Below are positions 1 through 10,640 of a stretch of DNA of 64,000 nt, piece after piece. Source of the stretch: Ricordea florida (taxonomy: Eukaryota > Cnidaria > Anthozoa > Corallimorpharia > Ricordeidae). Each line of letters starts with the position of its first letter. The first letter of the stretch is position 1. The stretch lies in contig OX453274.1 in assembly GCA_949710005.1 (NCBI GenBank), positions 37,936,714 to 38,000,713 of the forward strand, written 5' to 3'. The position numbers were made by a program, and so were the translations under genes. The notes beneath the pieces were generated by a model, which was given only the letters and a program-made list of their open reading frames with translations, searched no databases and was not told the DNA's origin.

Positions 1-875
1 CGCATTTTAGTTTAGACAATCAAAATAATTATATTCCTTGCTCTCTACCAATATTCCAAGACTGACCCACATACAACACAACAACACAGGGCACCCTCAG
101 GGAAATCTCTGCAGAAACATTATAATTCATTTTAACTGATTTCACTTTCTCTGTTAAGACGATCAACCTATGTGAAATTTGTTGCACTTCAAATTTCATC
201 TGCCATTCTGCACACACAAGATAAATTTAGTAGTAGTAAGCACTACTCTGTTTGCTAAAAGTCACTGGGTTGATCCGTAATAGCACTGAAATGTAATAAA
301 GTCACTGGTTACTCCACACAATTAGTTACTAACGTAGTTTTTTTAATGAAATCATCCAGCAAAACAATTTTAAAAAATCCATATACAGAAATACTTTCTA
401 ATCTATAATCTCAAGACTTTGAGTTTAATAAATATTCGTCAATTGCACTGTCTGAAAAGGCTGAAGTAATTACGTTCCCCGATGTACTTTTGTTAGCGAT
501 GCCGGAGAAAATAGGGGAAAAAAGTTCTCCAAAAAACAACAGAAAAAGTGATTGAAAAACTACCCATCAGGGGTGTCTAAAAACCATACCTAATAATCCC
601 TCAAGCAAACAATTAAAAGAAAAATACCAATCGCTGAATCTCAGCTCAATTAACTGTTGTATTTTAACACGACTTCCTTTGCAGTACTCGTTCGAGGTTC
701 CACATCTACTAATTAACAAAATAAAAGCGGTTTAACTTTTACGACCCAATCCAGATAACAAATTAACAAGAAAACAAAAGTTTGGAGGCACAGGACAGCT
801 GTCAATTTCGACCTAATCACCAGCAGCGTCGACGTGAACATTGCTGCACCCAAAATTATTGTAGCTTACCGATTT

Positions 876-1064
876 TTAGTTAAAATACCAATAGAAGGAA
901 ACTGATGGTGCACGAATCAGTCGAATCAAAACAATTGTCCCACAAAAAGTTACAAAGACATACACTAATAGGAGGGCAAGATCTTCACAAATCATCTTAA
1001 AATGCAACGCGTTTGAAGGAATTCTTCCACTTAAGGAGATGAATTTCCTTCTCTGCGCAGACAA
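876..1064 (-). CDS. Possible N-terminal exon with a membrane anchor (unassigned)
   Basis: A minus-strand open stretch of 62 codons. An internal Met (residue 24) begins a strongly hydrophobic segment, LALLLVYVFVTFCGTIVLI, followed by basic residues. This resembles a signal anchor. A GTAAGC-type donor lies just downstream, near 865-870, but the frame meets a stop before it, so either a weaker donor (near 881) is used or this is not an exon. I do not recognise the protein. N-terminal anchors of this shape occur in membrane short-chain dehydrogenases, but nothing else here supports that. It may be a chance ORF. Confidence 0.2.
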   Translation of the reverse strand: MSAQRRKFISLSGRIPSNALHFKMICEDLALLLVYVFVTFCGTIVLIRLIRAPSVSFYWYFN

Positions 1065-1616
1065 ACCAATGTGATGGCCATTACTCCATCCATGATTGAA
1101 TTTCGTCCTTCATTGCATCGATTGACTTTCTTGAGTCTGAACAAATGTTATACCTTTAAGGACACTAGATAAGCATTCACAAGAATACTCGAAACGATTC
1201 CACAATCCTGGGTGAAGGAGGAAAGGGCGAGCACGTACCAAACTAGATCCTGAAAGAATGATGAATCAAACCTATGGCTACAGACGGAAACACCGCCTCA
1301 GCTCTGGTTTTTGTTTCAGACAATATGAAGTAAATGGAATGAAAACAACAAAGATATACAGCACTAAAGCTGATGAAGGTCTCCAGTTAAATATGGCTGA
1401 CATTTCACACTTATCAAGGCTGAAAATTGCTGACAGTTCACATGGAAGGAAACAGTACATGCATGGCCGTGTGCGTGTAATTACGAAATCGCAACATGCG
1501 GCTTGCGGATGTGCCAGTTTCGAAATATATCAGTACGCAAAAATCCTCGCGAAAGACAAACCACTTTAAAATGACATTAAAGAAGACCAATGAAAATAAT
1601 AAACTTGCTTCTTACC

Positions 1617-1848
1617 CAAAACTTGGACGGTGAAAGTCAAAATTCCTCCGCAGCCAAAACGTAGGTACCACACCAGCGAGCAAGGACGAATCGATCAAGG
1701 TGCGGCACTTGAGCCTGCGATTTAACTCTGCTTCCCAGGCCTTCGGCAAAATGAAAGTTGGCCGGATTTCCGGGGGGTGTGACACAAAACTGATCACGTG
1801 CCCAAAAACGTCATGGCAGCTTGAGTGGGACAGCGTGAACCAATGCAT
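1617..1848 (-). CDS. Possible coding exon, unassigned
   Basis: A minus-strand open stretch of about 77 codons starting at ATG 1848 and running into a good donor sequence (G|GTAAGAAG) near 1612-1617. Local GC content is higher than in the flanks. The peptide has no domain I recognise. The opposite strand is also open over much of the interval and contains its own ATG near 1751, so the orientation is not settled. Treat it as an exon candidate only. Confidence 0.2.
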
Positions 1849-2678
1849 GATAATCTGATCAGACGAAGAGGTTGATGTTCATGACATTAACGTTTTAATT
1901 TTTTCCAACCTGTTAGTATTGGTATGAAATGCGAGTATTATTAAAGAAAGAAATGAGATTATTTGAGTTGCCAAAAAAACGCGTTGACTTATTGCACTAT
2001 GATGTTTCTTTTGCGTTTGTGAGTGGAACGTGGAAAGGAAAGAGCCGAAAGGAAACGTACCTTTTAGGGTTACAATTTGTAGACTCATTTCTCTTTACGG
2101 TGTAAAATCCAAAATGAACACTGACAGAATTATCTCGGCACCTTTTAGGGTGAACTTGAATACCGTATGACAGGAACCATTTGCCAGTTCAATTGGCTTT
2201 TATTTTTGTCTCATTCATCACTCAACCCGATGACATTTTGGATTGGCATTTTTTGGGGTAAAAATTTCGTTGAGCCTCCCCCCGGAATGATCTTTATTTC
2301 AAACCGCTAGGTGAGACGCACCCCTTTCCTTCTAAACATTCTCCATTCTTTCATTTCCCTTTTACTATCAAGAAGACATTTCATGTTAACAAAATCAGAG
2401 AAATGAAAAAGGATCATAAATAGGTCAAGGTAGGGGCCATCACCATGGGCTCCCGGTCAAGGGTCATGGCTTCTGAGAGTAAGTAATCAAAACCAGTGGA
2501 CCGTTTCAACTGAAGATAACAGTCATTTCTTTAAAACTGGCTACAAAGGGTGGGGGGAGGGGTTAAAAACCCGCGGGGTACTTTGGGAATTTTGGGGTGG
2601 AGGTGTGCCGCTGGAACCCTGGAACCCCAAGGGGAAAAAGCTAAAACCTTTATTTAGACATGGTATTTCCTTTTGGAA

Positions 2679-2687
2679 TTTAAATCT

Positions 2688-2690
<3 letters not shown>
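2679..2690. repeat. LINE target-site duplication, copy 1
   Basis: TTTAAATCTAAC, directly abutting the poly-T (poly-A of the minus-strand element). It is identical to 8102-8113. Confidence 0.93.
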
Positions 2691-2718
<28 letters not shown>

Positions 2719-2728
2719 CTCCAAAACC

Positions 2729-2734
2729 TTTATT
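2729..2734 (-). promoter_or_regulatory. LINE polyadenylation signal
   Basis: TTTATT on the plus strand reads AATAAA on the element's sense strand. It lies about ten bases before the poly-A run that ends the element. Confidence 0.8.
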
Positions 2735-3087
2735 CAAACAAAATCACAATACATTTAAGGAAAAAGAGAAAGACAAAGAAAAATAGAAATAAGTAAATAA
2801 AAAAACCTAAATAAATAGATAAAAAGATTGCTGATTAATCACGCTGTATTACAATTTTTTTTTTTTCCTTTCCCTTCCCCCCCCTTCTTCCCTCTCCTTT
2901 CCCCCTACGATAACGAATAGCATTAGTTTATTCTACTACTAGGAGAAGGCAAAAAAGAAGCGAAAAAGAAAGTAAGATAACAAGTAAAATAAGTTTATAA
3001 AGAGAAAAAAAAAAAAAGTCAAACAAAAATAATAAAAAAGACGAGCAAATAGTGGCACAACCTCTGGGGCGAATATTTGAGGGGAGC

Positions 3088-6000
3088 TCATGTGCAAAGT
3101 GTTGTCCATTTTGATCTGAATTTCATCATAGTATTATTTTTAACAGCAATTGTACGTTCATATAAGATCTTTTCGTTGAGTAAAAGAAGGAAGATATCAA
3201 GACTTGGAGATACCATATTCCACCATGACAGAAAAATGTGATACTTAGCGATAATAAGGAAATGATTCAGGGCATAAAAACTGCTTGATTCTGGTTTGTA
3301 ACCGTAAAAAATATCTGTATCAATTAAGGTGACTTTTTCTGATCGTTTTTCATTCCACCATACAATAACTTTTTGCCAGAATGTTTGTACCGTCGAACAC
3401 TCATAAAGCAGATGAGATAAAGTTTCATATGGAGAGCTACAACGATCGCAACTTGGAGAAATTTTCACTTTCATTTTATGAAGTCTGCTGTTGGTGGGTA
3501 GGATGTTATGTATAATCTTATATTGAAAACATCTGAGTTTGTTTTCTAATGTAACCTTGAAAGGCAATTCATAAATGGCTTTAATAGGAAGACATTTTTC
3601 AATTAGTTTAGTTTCTACGTTTGGAGCTTTGAACACTTTTAAAACAAGCAATTCGCGAGCAGATTTGGCAGTGACATTCGCAGGAGGAAGGTCTTTGCTG
3701 TCAAGATCAGTAAGCGTTCGTTCAGAATTTACAATTGATCTTTTCCATACCTCAGGGATCGCGGCAAGAAGGCCATTATATGTTAGGAAATTTACTGTCA
3801 TACCATATTTATGTTGAAACTCGGATCTTGATAAAAACTTTCTGTTCTCGTTTAACAGATGACCAATTTTGATTATTCCTTTTCTATGCCAGGATGGGTA
3901 GAAGACTAATTTCCCATCTATTTTAATAAAGCGGTTGTTCCAAATAATTTCATTTTCATATTCTTTAGCAGAAGAAGGGTCTTTGGAGTGTAGCTCCTGC
4001 CAGGCAGTCAATATTTCCTTATAAAAAGACGGCACATACGAGGCAAAATTTAGATCGGGTGCATTAAAATTGCATTCCAAAAGAAAAGAGCCACCATATT
4101 GGGATGTAGCCAATGAGAAGAGGGAGCACCATTTGGCATCGCCAGCTTCATATAAACGTTTAACCCATGCTGCTTTCAAAGACTTGTCCATCATGGTGAA
4201 ATCTACCATGTTAAGGCCACCTTTCTCTTTTGGACCTATAAGCGTGTTACGTTTGACCTTATCAGGCTTGAAGTTCCATATGAACTTGAAGCAAACATCA
4301 TTAACTTCACTAGTAAATTTCGGTGGAGCTGTAAGAACGGAAGTATTATAAACAAGCTTGGAGATGGCGAGGGTTTTAATGATACAAATTCTTCCCATTA
4401 GCGTTAAGCCTCTGGTCGTCCATTGGTTTAAAATTTTCTTTAGCGCAACAAATTTTTCCTCGAAATTTATTTTGTAGCTAACAGAAGGATCGTATGCGAA
4501 GGCCACACCTAGCACGATTACATATTTTTCAGGCCACGTAATATTGAATGGAGAACGTTTACCTAAATTGCATTTGAGACTGCCAAGCCACATTCCTTCC
4601 GTTTTAGAAATATTTATTTTTAGACCTGAACAGGCTCCAAAATCGTTTAAAAGATTGAACAAGTGATTAGCAGAGCAATCATCTTTTATAAATGCAGTGA
4701 TATCATCCGCGTACATACTTAATTTTAATTCGGTGTCGTTAATTTTCAAACCACGGATATTTTCATTTTTCCTAATCGCTTGGCCTAATACCTCAATTGC
4801 CAGGACAAATAAGAGCCCCGATAAGGGGCACCCTTGTCGGACTCCTCTTTGAAGCAGAAAGAAATTGGACGCAAACCCATTATTTATCACACAGCTGGTG
4901 ATATTGGAATAAAAGGTATGGATCCATTTTTGGAACATTGGCCCAAAGTTCATTACTTCAAGGACTTTGAACAGATACTTCCACTCTAAGGAATCAAATG
5001 CTTTTTCAAAATCTATAAAGAGTAACATGCCAGGTAGTTGTTTTTTCTCATACAATTCAATTACATCCGATATTAGCCGAATGTTTTCTCCTATAAAGCG
5101 GTTTTTAACATACCCTGTTTGGTCACTATTTATCAACCTAGGTAAGACTTTCTCTAATCGTTTTGCTATACATTTCGTAGCTATTTTGTAGTCAATATTC
5201 AACAAAGAAATTGGCCGCCAATTCTTGAGGAGGAGGGTGTCTTTATTCTTTTTAGGCAACAATGAAATCACACCTCTCCTTTGCGAGATCGACATTTCAC
5301 CTCTGCAATAGGCGTCATTTAAACAGTCTATTAAAGGAGTTACTACGAATTCCCAAAAGCACAAATAAAATTCTGCAGTCAGTCCATCTGTACCTGGGGT
5401 TTTATTTTTTTCGAACGTTTTGAGAGAGGATAAGCTTTCTTCTTCGGTAATGAGGCCCTCGCAAGATTTTTGCTGCTCGTTATCAAGTCTCTGTACATTG
5501 TCAGGGTTTAAGAAGGATGAGGCTGAAGCATCAAATGTGTTATCTGTTATTCGCGAGGCATATAAAGCTTTATAAAATGTTTCCATCTCGCACAAGATCC
5601 TTTTTGGTTCCTCGACATACTCGTTTTGATCGGTTTTTAATTTAACAATATGCTTCCTTTCATGTGAGCGCTTCTCTAGATTCAAGAAATATTTCGTATT
5701 TCTTTCGCCGTGTTCGTACCACCGTGCTCTGCTTCTTATAATCGCGCCTTTTGTTTTGTGCTCAGCGATCCTTTGAAGATCAAGCTTGACACGTTCAATT
5801 TCTGTTACTAAATTGGCTTCTTGCGGATTTTGATCAAGACGCATATTTAAATGTTTTAACTTGCAGAGTAAATTTATTTCTCTCGACTTTTTACTTTTAG
5901 CAAGACGTTTAGAGAAACGGATACAAAAGTCTCTAATCTCCATTTTAATCATTTCCCAGTAAAGTCTTTTATCGTTTGTTCCACTATGTTTTTCCTTGGC

Positions 6001-6819
6001 TTGTAGTAAAAAGAATTTTAGGTTTGTTACAAATTCTTCATTATTAAGAAGAGAGTTATTAAATTTCCAAAACCCTGGACCGGCTGTTTTTTGGTTATTT
6101 TTATATGCGATTTCGGCGTAAATTGGGGAATGGTCTGAATCGTAATATGACAACACATCCGTTTTACTAGTACGAGGAACTAAATGTTTTGAAATAAGCC
6201 AATAATCTAATCGACATCTTATTTTTCCTGAGCTGTTCTGCCAGGTAAAGCGCTTATCACTCGGGTGGTGAAGTCTCCATATATCGTTGAGACTTAAATT
6301 GTCGCTCATTTCCTTTATGCTGTGAATTACATTTTTCTTGTTACTGAAGTCTTTTCCACCTATTTTATCCATATTTTCGAGTGGGCAATTATAGTCACCT
6401 CCCATTATGAGATTTTCATTTGCATAGGGACGTAACTTGCTTGTTAATTCGTTATAGAAATTTATTTGTTGATTTTGTTCGTTGGGAGCGTAAACATTGA
6501 CTAAACAAAATTCTTCATCTTGAAGTGTGAGGCGAACAATAAGAATTCTTCCGTTCTTATCATTAGTAATGCTCATATTCTCCGCTTTTAAAGTTGGACG
6601 AAAAAGAATCATCACGCCTCTGCTATGTTTTGAGCCATGGGAATAGCAAATGTCACCGCCCCATTCTGCACGCCAAACATTTTCGATTGTTTTGTCACTG
6701 TAGGTTTCCTGCAAAAAAATTAGGTCATATTTGCCATTATGAAGCCACCTAAATAAATTTCTACGTTTGATCGACTTATTTATGCCTCTGATATTTAGGG
6801 AAACACATTTTAAACCCAT
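3088..6819 (-). CDS. LINE ORF2: AP endonuclease, reverse transcriptase
   Basis: A 1243-residue intact ORF2 protein. It nicks target DNA and reverse-transcribes the element RNA at the nick. Residues 1-240 are an apurinic-like endonuclease, with FLQET at 35-39, GGDYNC at 140-145 and the catalytic SDH at 228-230. The reverse transcriptase follows from about residue 470, with FIDFEKAFDS (601-610), RQGCPLS (661-667) and the catalytic YADD (703-706). A cysteine/histidine cluster (CDRC, then H and C) lies near the C-terminus, as in L1 and Tx1 ORF2 proteins. There is no RNase H domain. Family length is usually 1200-1300 residues, so this copy looks complete. No stop or frameshift is visible. It lies 337 bp downstream of ORF1. 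Confidence 0.96.
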   Translation of the reverse strand: MGLKCVSLNIRGINKSIKRRNLFRWLHNGKYDLIFLQETYSDKTIENVWRAEWGGDICYSHGSKHSRGVMILFRPTLKAENMSITNDKNGRILIVRLTLQDEEFCLVNVYAPNEQNQQINFYNELTSKLRPYANENLIMGGDYNCPLENMDKIGGKDFSNKKNVIHSIKEMSDNLSLNDIWRLHHPSDKRFTWQNSSGKIRCRLDYWLISKHLVPRTSKTDVLSYYDSDHSPIYAEIAYKNNQKTAGPGFWKFNNSLLNNEEFVTNLKFFLLQAKEKHSGTNDKRLYWEMIKMEIRDFCIRFSKRLAKSKKSREINLLCKLKHLNMRLDQNPQEANLVTEIERVKLDLQRIAEHKTKGAIIRSRARWYEHGERNTKYFLNLEKRSHERKHIVKLKTDQNEYVEEPKRILCEMETFYKALYASRITDNTFDASASSFLNPDNVQRLDNEQQKSCEGLITEEESLSSLKTFEKNKTPGTDGLTAEFYLCFWEFVVTPLIDCLNDAYCRGEMSISQRRGVISLLPKKNKDTLLLKNWRPISLLNIDYKIATKCIAKRLEKVLPRLINSDQTGYVKNRFIGENIRLISDVIELYEKKQLPGMLLFIDFEKAFDSLEWKYLFKVLEVMNFGPMFQKWIHTFYSNITSCVINNGFASNFFLLQRGVRQGCPLSGLLFVLAIEVLGQAIRKNENIRGLKINDTELKLSMYADDITAFIKDDCSANHLFNLLNDFGACSGLKINISKTEGMWLGSLKCNLGKRSPFNITWPEKYVIVLGVAFAYDPSVSYKINFEEKFVALKKILNQWTTRGLTLMGRICIIKTLAISKLVYNTSVLTAPPKFTSEVNDVCFKFIWNFKPDKVKRNTLIGPKEKGGLNMVDFTMMDKSLKAAWVKRLYEAGDAKWCSLFSLATSQYGGSFLLECNFNAPDLNFASYVPSFYKEILTAWQELHSKDPSSAKEYENEIIWNNRFIKIDGKLVFYPSWHRKGIIKIGHLLNENRKFLSRSEFQHKYGMTVNFLTYNGLLAAIPEVWKRSIVNSERTLTDLDSKDLPPANVTAKSARELLVLKVFKAPNVETKLIEKCLPIKAIYELPFKVTLENKLRCFQYKIIHNILPTNSRLHKMKVKISPSCDRCSSPYETLSHLLYECSTVQTFWQKVIVWWNEKRSEKVTLIDTDIFYGYKPESSSFYALNHFLIIAKYHIFLSWWNMVSPSLDIFLLLLNEKILYERTIAVKNNTMMKFRSKWTTLCT

Positions 6820-7156
6820 TGCAAATGTAATTAAGGCTCAACACCTGCACCAGAGCCCCAGCCAAAAAAAGTTGTCCCCAGATGTGATGCCACCAAACAG
6901 AAATATTACAAAACACAGAACATTACAAAAACTTATTAAGCCGTTAAGCGACTTCATGTATAGAGGGGATAGTTTTAGTAAATGGAAAAATTTCATTGAT
7001 TGGAAGGAGTCCCCTCTACGATTCCCCGCATAATAATACTACTGGATGACGAATTGAAAATTAATTGTATGGCATAAGGAAAGTGTAACAATTGAACCGA
7101 GCATCAGCGGTCAGACCCGGGGTAAATGCTAAGTGATTGAGAAAAATTAACATCAA

Positions 7157-8032
7157 TCAGTTAATCTTATCTAAGTCTTCATTATTGTAAATTCTTATAG
7201 GATAATCAGCTGCTTCTAATTTAACAAAGATTTTACCGTCTATAGTCCAGGCACTGTGCCAATGCTCTAGCTTCTTTCTTTTCCACACTTCGGCAAATAA
7301 TTGGCGTCGCATTCTTGTTAGATTTTCGTTTATATAGACAAAGTCGCCACCGTTGAAAACTTGATTCAGGTTCTGACCTTTTAACTGCTTACGAGCTCCA
7401 TAAAGTTCTTTCTTTGCTCTATAAGATTTGAACCTGACCATAATTGGCTTGTGCTTACTGGGGTTCTTGCTTGTTTGAAGTCTATGACATATGTCTATAT
7501 CGTCGTTGCGGATCGTAACGTTGAGCACATTTCCAAGTGTGATGATTCGCTCTGCAATGTTTTCATCAGGCGTTTGTGGAATTCCATGAATTTCTAAGTT
7601 GTGCTTGCGGGTGTACTGCTCTAGATCATCGAGTTTATTGATTGCAGTCCCCAAATCTTCATACATTACTTCGCGTTCTTCATTGGCTTTATTTAAAGAC
7701 CTCTTCAGCGATTTCATTTCTTTCTTTAATGATTCGTTCTCCGTCGCCAAAGTTTCTATTTTAACTATATGGAATTCCAGCGACTTCTGAAGCTCAGAGT
7801 ACTGGTCGCGTAAAGCCTTGTTTTCTTCGAGAAGTTTGTTCGTGTTGTCTTGAATGGTGTTGAGAACTTTCCAAATATCTGCCTGTTCGACCATGTTGGA
7901 TTCCGTAAACTTCACGGACTTCGCGGGCGGTTTCTCAGAGCCAGGCGAGCTGCTGTCACTACTTCTTTCGCCACGTTTACCTGGGAAATAGTATGTAATT
8001 TGCCCCTCTTTTCCTTTATCCTTATCCTCCAT
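7157..8032 (-). CDS. LINE ORF1: coiled-coil RNA-binding protein
   Basis: A 291-residue ORF1 product of the LINE, expected to coat element RNA and act as a nucleic-acid chaperone. The first 45 residues are polar and basic. A long heptad-rich coiled coil follows (about 50-140, with many Leu, Glu and Lys). Next comes an RRM-like core that opens with the typical LEQYTRKHNLEIHGIP stretch, and a basic C-terminal domain with a RAKKELYGARKQLKG segment. This order matches L1/Tx1-type ORF1 proteins. The ATG at 8032 is the first in frame and lies about 70 bp from the element's 5' end. Confidence 0.92.
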   Translation of the reverse strand: MEDKDKGKEGQITYYFPGKRGERSSDSSSPGSEKPPAKSVKFTESNMVEQADIWKVLNTIQDNTNKLLEENKALRDQYSELQKSLEFHIVKIETLATENESLKKEMKSLKRSLNKANEEREVMYEDLGTAINKLDDLEQYTRKHNLEIHGIPQTPDENIAERIITLGNVLNVTIRNDDIDICHRLQTSKNPSKHKPIMVRFKSYRAKKELYGARKQLKGQNLNQVFNGGDFVYINENLTRMRRQLFAEVWKRKKLEHWHSAWTIDGKIFVKLEAADYPIRIYNNEDLDKIN

Positions 8033-8101
8033 TACATATAACTGCGGGGAACAAGGTGGCAGACTACTGAAATTTGCTGCCGTCCGCCATCGTTTAAATC
8101 G

Positions 8102-8113
8102 TTTAAATCTAAC
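8102..8113. repeat. LINE target-site duplication, copy 2
   Basis: TTTAAATCTAAC directly after the 5' end of the minus-strand LINE. The element's own first bases (8091-8101) contain a very similar TTTAAATC stretch, so the exact 5' junction could shift by up to about ten bases. Confidence 0.9.
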
Positions 8114-8198
8114 TACCTAAATTAAATAATAAAATGTATTACTGGCACCTGCTTTACACGGAAGATGGAAGCCGTGTATAAAAACAACATACCCTTTA

Positions 8199-8418
8199 CC
8201 AAGAGAAAATGAGGTAAGAGAACACATCTTCCATACTGGGCTCTCTTACTATGATAAGGGACAGAATCTATTTTTAGATCTGGAAACTATTGGCTGATGT
8301 CCTTCTCATCACATGGTTGTAATATCAATGCGCCATGTGGAAATTTCGCGCTAAAGATAGATTCTGTCGCTCATCATATCAGACGGGGTTATGTTCTCTT
8401 TCCTCATTTTCTCTTGCC
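8199..8418. repeat. Inverted-repeat element (MITE-like)
   Basis: AAGAGAAAATGAGG at the left pairs with CCTCATTTTCTCTT at the right. Internally, GGGACAGAATCTAT pairs with ATAGATTCTGTC. The arms are imperfect, about 90 bp each. No target duplication was found. Confidence 0.6.
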
Positions 8419-9334
8419 TTTACCTAAACTAGTCTTAGTTCAGCTGAACCTATCCCAGACTGAACTCCCAAAATCCCTCCCTATCCTAGAGCACAAACTT
8501 CCTCTTATTCAACATCATCGCGTCGTCTGTCAGTCGTCAGTCACATGCTGAGCTGTGCAAGCGCGCACACACGCATTATTTCCGTCAGAATCCCGACTGT
8601 TGACAGCTAATAATATCCAAAATTGTTTTCAATGATAGCCATCCATTTAGTGCATCTATCAACGCTTTCTTTGCTATTAGGCCGAGTTGCGATTTTATTT
8701 TTTTGAATGGACATTTGCCGGTGGAAAGTTCCCTAGTCCCTAGCCTAAAATCGTCATCCAATTAATTTGTCTCCTGGAAAATGATATCCTATTCTAGACG
8801 CAATCTCTCTGACTTCTATAACCTATCCCAGACTAAACTGCTTGGAAACCACACCCTTCACAGTGGCACAAACATATGAAGCCCATATATGGCAGTGCCT
8901 TCCTCCAGATGTTGCAAGTTTCAATGAAATCATCAGTTTACGTCTAAAAGTTCTCAATACTTTAGTGCGGAATCCTGCATAGACTGCATAGCTCCGTGAA
9001 AGGTACTCCCATATATGGGCTATATAGGTATTTGCCGCGGTATAGGTTATGGGTTTTGAGGTTCTCGATCCTCAATCATCAGGAGCCCTCTATTGATGGG
9101 CTCCTGGTATCATTTAATTTCTGCCCATGTTGGCATAGTGTTCCCGGTGTGATCCTTAGATAGGGTGCCTAAATTGTATCAGGCAGTCTATTATACTATG
9201 CTTGATGTTAACTTCCAGTACTCTTACAAAAACGAAATAAAGTTGACCCGTTCAAGCTTCTCTCTGGTGAGCGTTACGTTACGATCCTAATAACGGCTGC
9301 TGCGGAGACTACCATAAATAGGGTAAGGGTTTAA

Positions 9335-9428
9335 CCCTTTAAGCCCCGAGGGGTCTCCCTGTGACGAGTAAAATCGTCTAGCGTTAGCCAGAGTAAAATC
9401 TATAGACACTATTGGGGCTTAAAGGGTT
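9335..9428. repeat. Short MITE with TTAACCCTTTAAGCCCC termini
   Basis: A 94-bp element whose ends are inverted copies of TTAACCCTTTAAGCCCC. A partial relative with the same inner sequence and right end lies at 45625-45722, so this is a repeat family. Confidence 0.75.
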
Positions 9429-10522
9429 AAGACTATTCGCGGCACACACCTATCCGAAATTTATGGGAGTACCCCTCGCAACCGCCCCCCCCACCCCCAA
9501 AGGCATAGCTTTACGCCACCGAGAAACTCCCCCAAAGGTTTTTTGAGTGCGACTCGATGGGGGCTTTTTTTTGTCGATTTTTCTCAAATGTGAACAGGGA
9601 CTAGAGGTGTGCCGCCGTAGGCTCCCGTTTGGGATCATTGGGTTTTGGAAATCGGGGTGTATAAATATTAGGTTTTGTATTTGGTTTCGAGTTTTGATAG
9701 AAACCTGTATCTATACCGATTTTCCGGCATTTGGTAATTTTTCAGTTAATGTTCGGTGTAAAACGCATTAGTGACGTAACAAAAGATTACATAGAAAATT
9801 CAAACAATGCAAAACTCGACAATAGCCCAAAACAAGGCAAATCTTCACACCGTTTTAAACCCAACATAAACCTATTTTTCGATCGGTCTTTCGGTTTCGT
9901 GTAGACCCTAACCCCCCTCGATATCAAATAGAGAGTGGGGCATTGGGAGTCTTTGGGACGGTTTTGCGGTTTTGGCCGTTTTTTACATCGGTTTTTGTGA
10001 CAAAAGATTGATTGATGATTGAGTGAGTGAATGAGCCAATCAGCGCGTGCCTAGTATTTAGCCAATCAAAATGCACAATACAGTTTGCGCGAATATGTTA
10101 AAGTAATGAAATCGAGGAAAGGCAACAGGCATGGCAAAAGGTCCACATAAACTTAATAAATGCAGTAGCCACGTGAATGTAATGCTTGCCTATTTTTTTT
10201 TTAAGGCGGCCTTGGTTCAAGTAGTCACACTGTAATAAGGATAAAAAATCACAAATAATCTACATACACTACTTATAAAGTTTTATGATGGGGTACAAAG
10301 TAAAGGAAAAACCAAGACATGAGGGCAATATGGCCACAGCTTGTACAAGTTTCTGTGGTGTAAAACACCTTGGGGCATTGTTACTTATCCAGTCAGACAC
10401 CTGAAACCAGAGGGTGAGTAGAGTTGCTTGCAAAAGAAAAGAACTAAAGTGCTATATGTATTGTGGGGATAGTTTCTAAAGAAACTGGTGCTGCGTCGGT
10501 GGGAAATTGAAACACAAGAAAT

Positions 10523-10640
10523 TGGGTAAATCAAACGAGTTGATTAAGTTACGAAGGGCTAACGCTCGAACGTCAGCACCTCCCTTTTACCTTACGGTGG
10601 TATAACTTACTTAATCAAATCGTTTGATTTACCCAATTTA
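10523..10640. repeat. Inverted-repeat element with hammerhead-like core
   Basis: The outer arms GGGTAAATCAAACGAGTTGA and its near-reverse-complement bracket a core reading ACGAAGGGCTAACGCTCGAACGTCAGC. Relatives lie at 45206-45302 and 51910-52005. The core resembles a hammerhead ribozyme; see the findings. This copy lacks one A of the GAAAC box, so it is probably dead. Confidence 0.65.

Larger units (their letters stand above)
1..2678. other. Left-edge region without a confident gene
   Basis: This stretch is AT-rich and I see no recognisable protein family in it. Two short open stretches on the minus strand (876-1064 and 1617-1848) end next to plausible splice donors and are listed separately. 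The part from about 2100 to 2678 has short G-rich runs and no repeat boundary that I could define. It ends at the first copy of the target-site duplication of the LINE that follows. Confidence 0.6.
2691..8101 (-). mobile_element. Full-length L1/Tx1-like LINE retrotransposon
   Basis: A 5.4-kb non-LTR retrotransposon on the minus strand. It has a 5' UTR (8033-8101), ORF1, a 337-bp spacer, ORF2, a 3' UTR of about 400 bp and a poly-A tail, which reads as a run of about 28 T at 2691-2718. A polyadenylation signal (AATAAA, minus strand) lies at 2729-2734, close to the tail. The same 12 bases, TTTAAATCTAAC, flank it at 2679-2690 and 8102-8113. That is a target-site duplication and sets both ends. 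Both ORFs are free of stops, so this is a recent and possibly active copy. The 3' UTR is purine-rich on the coding strand. Confidence 0.96.

Noticed and set aside
4070..5191. Plus-strand ORFs within the LINE
   Set aside because: Shadows of the minus-strand ORF2.
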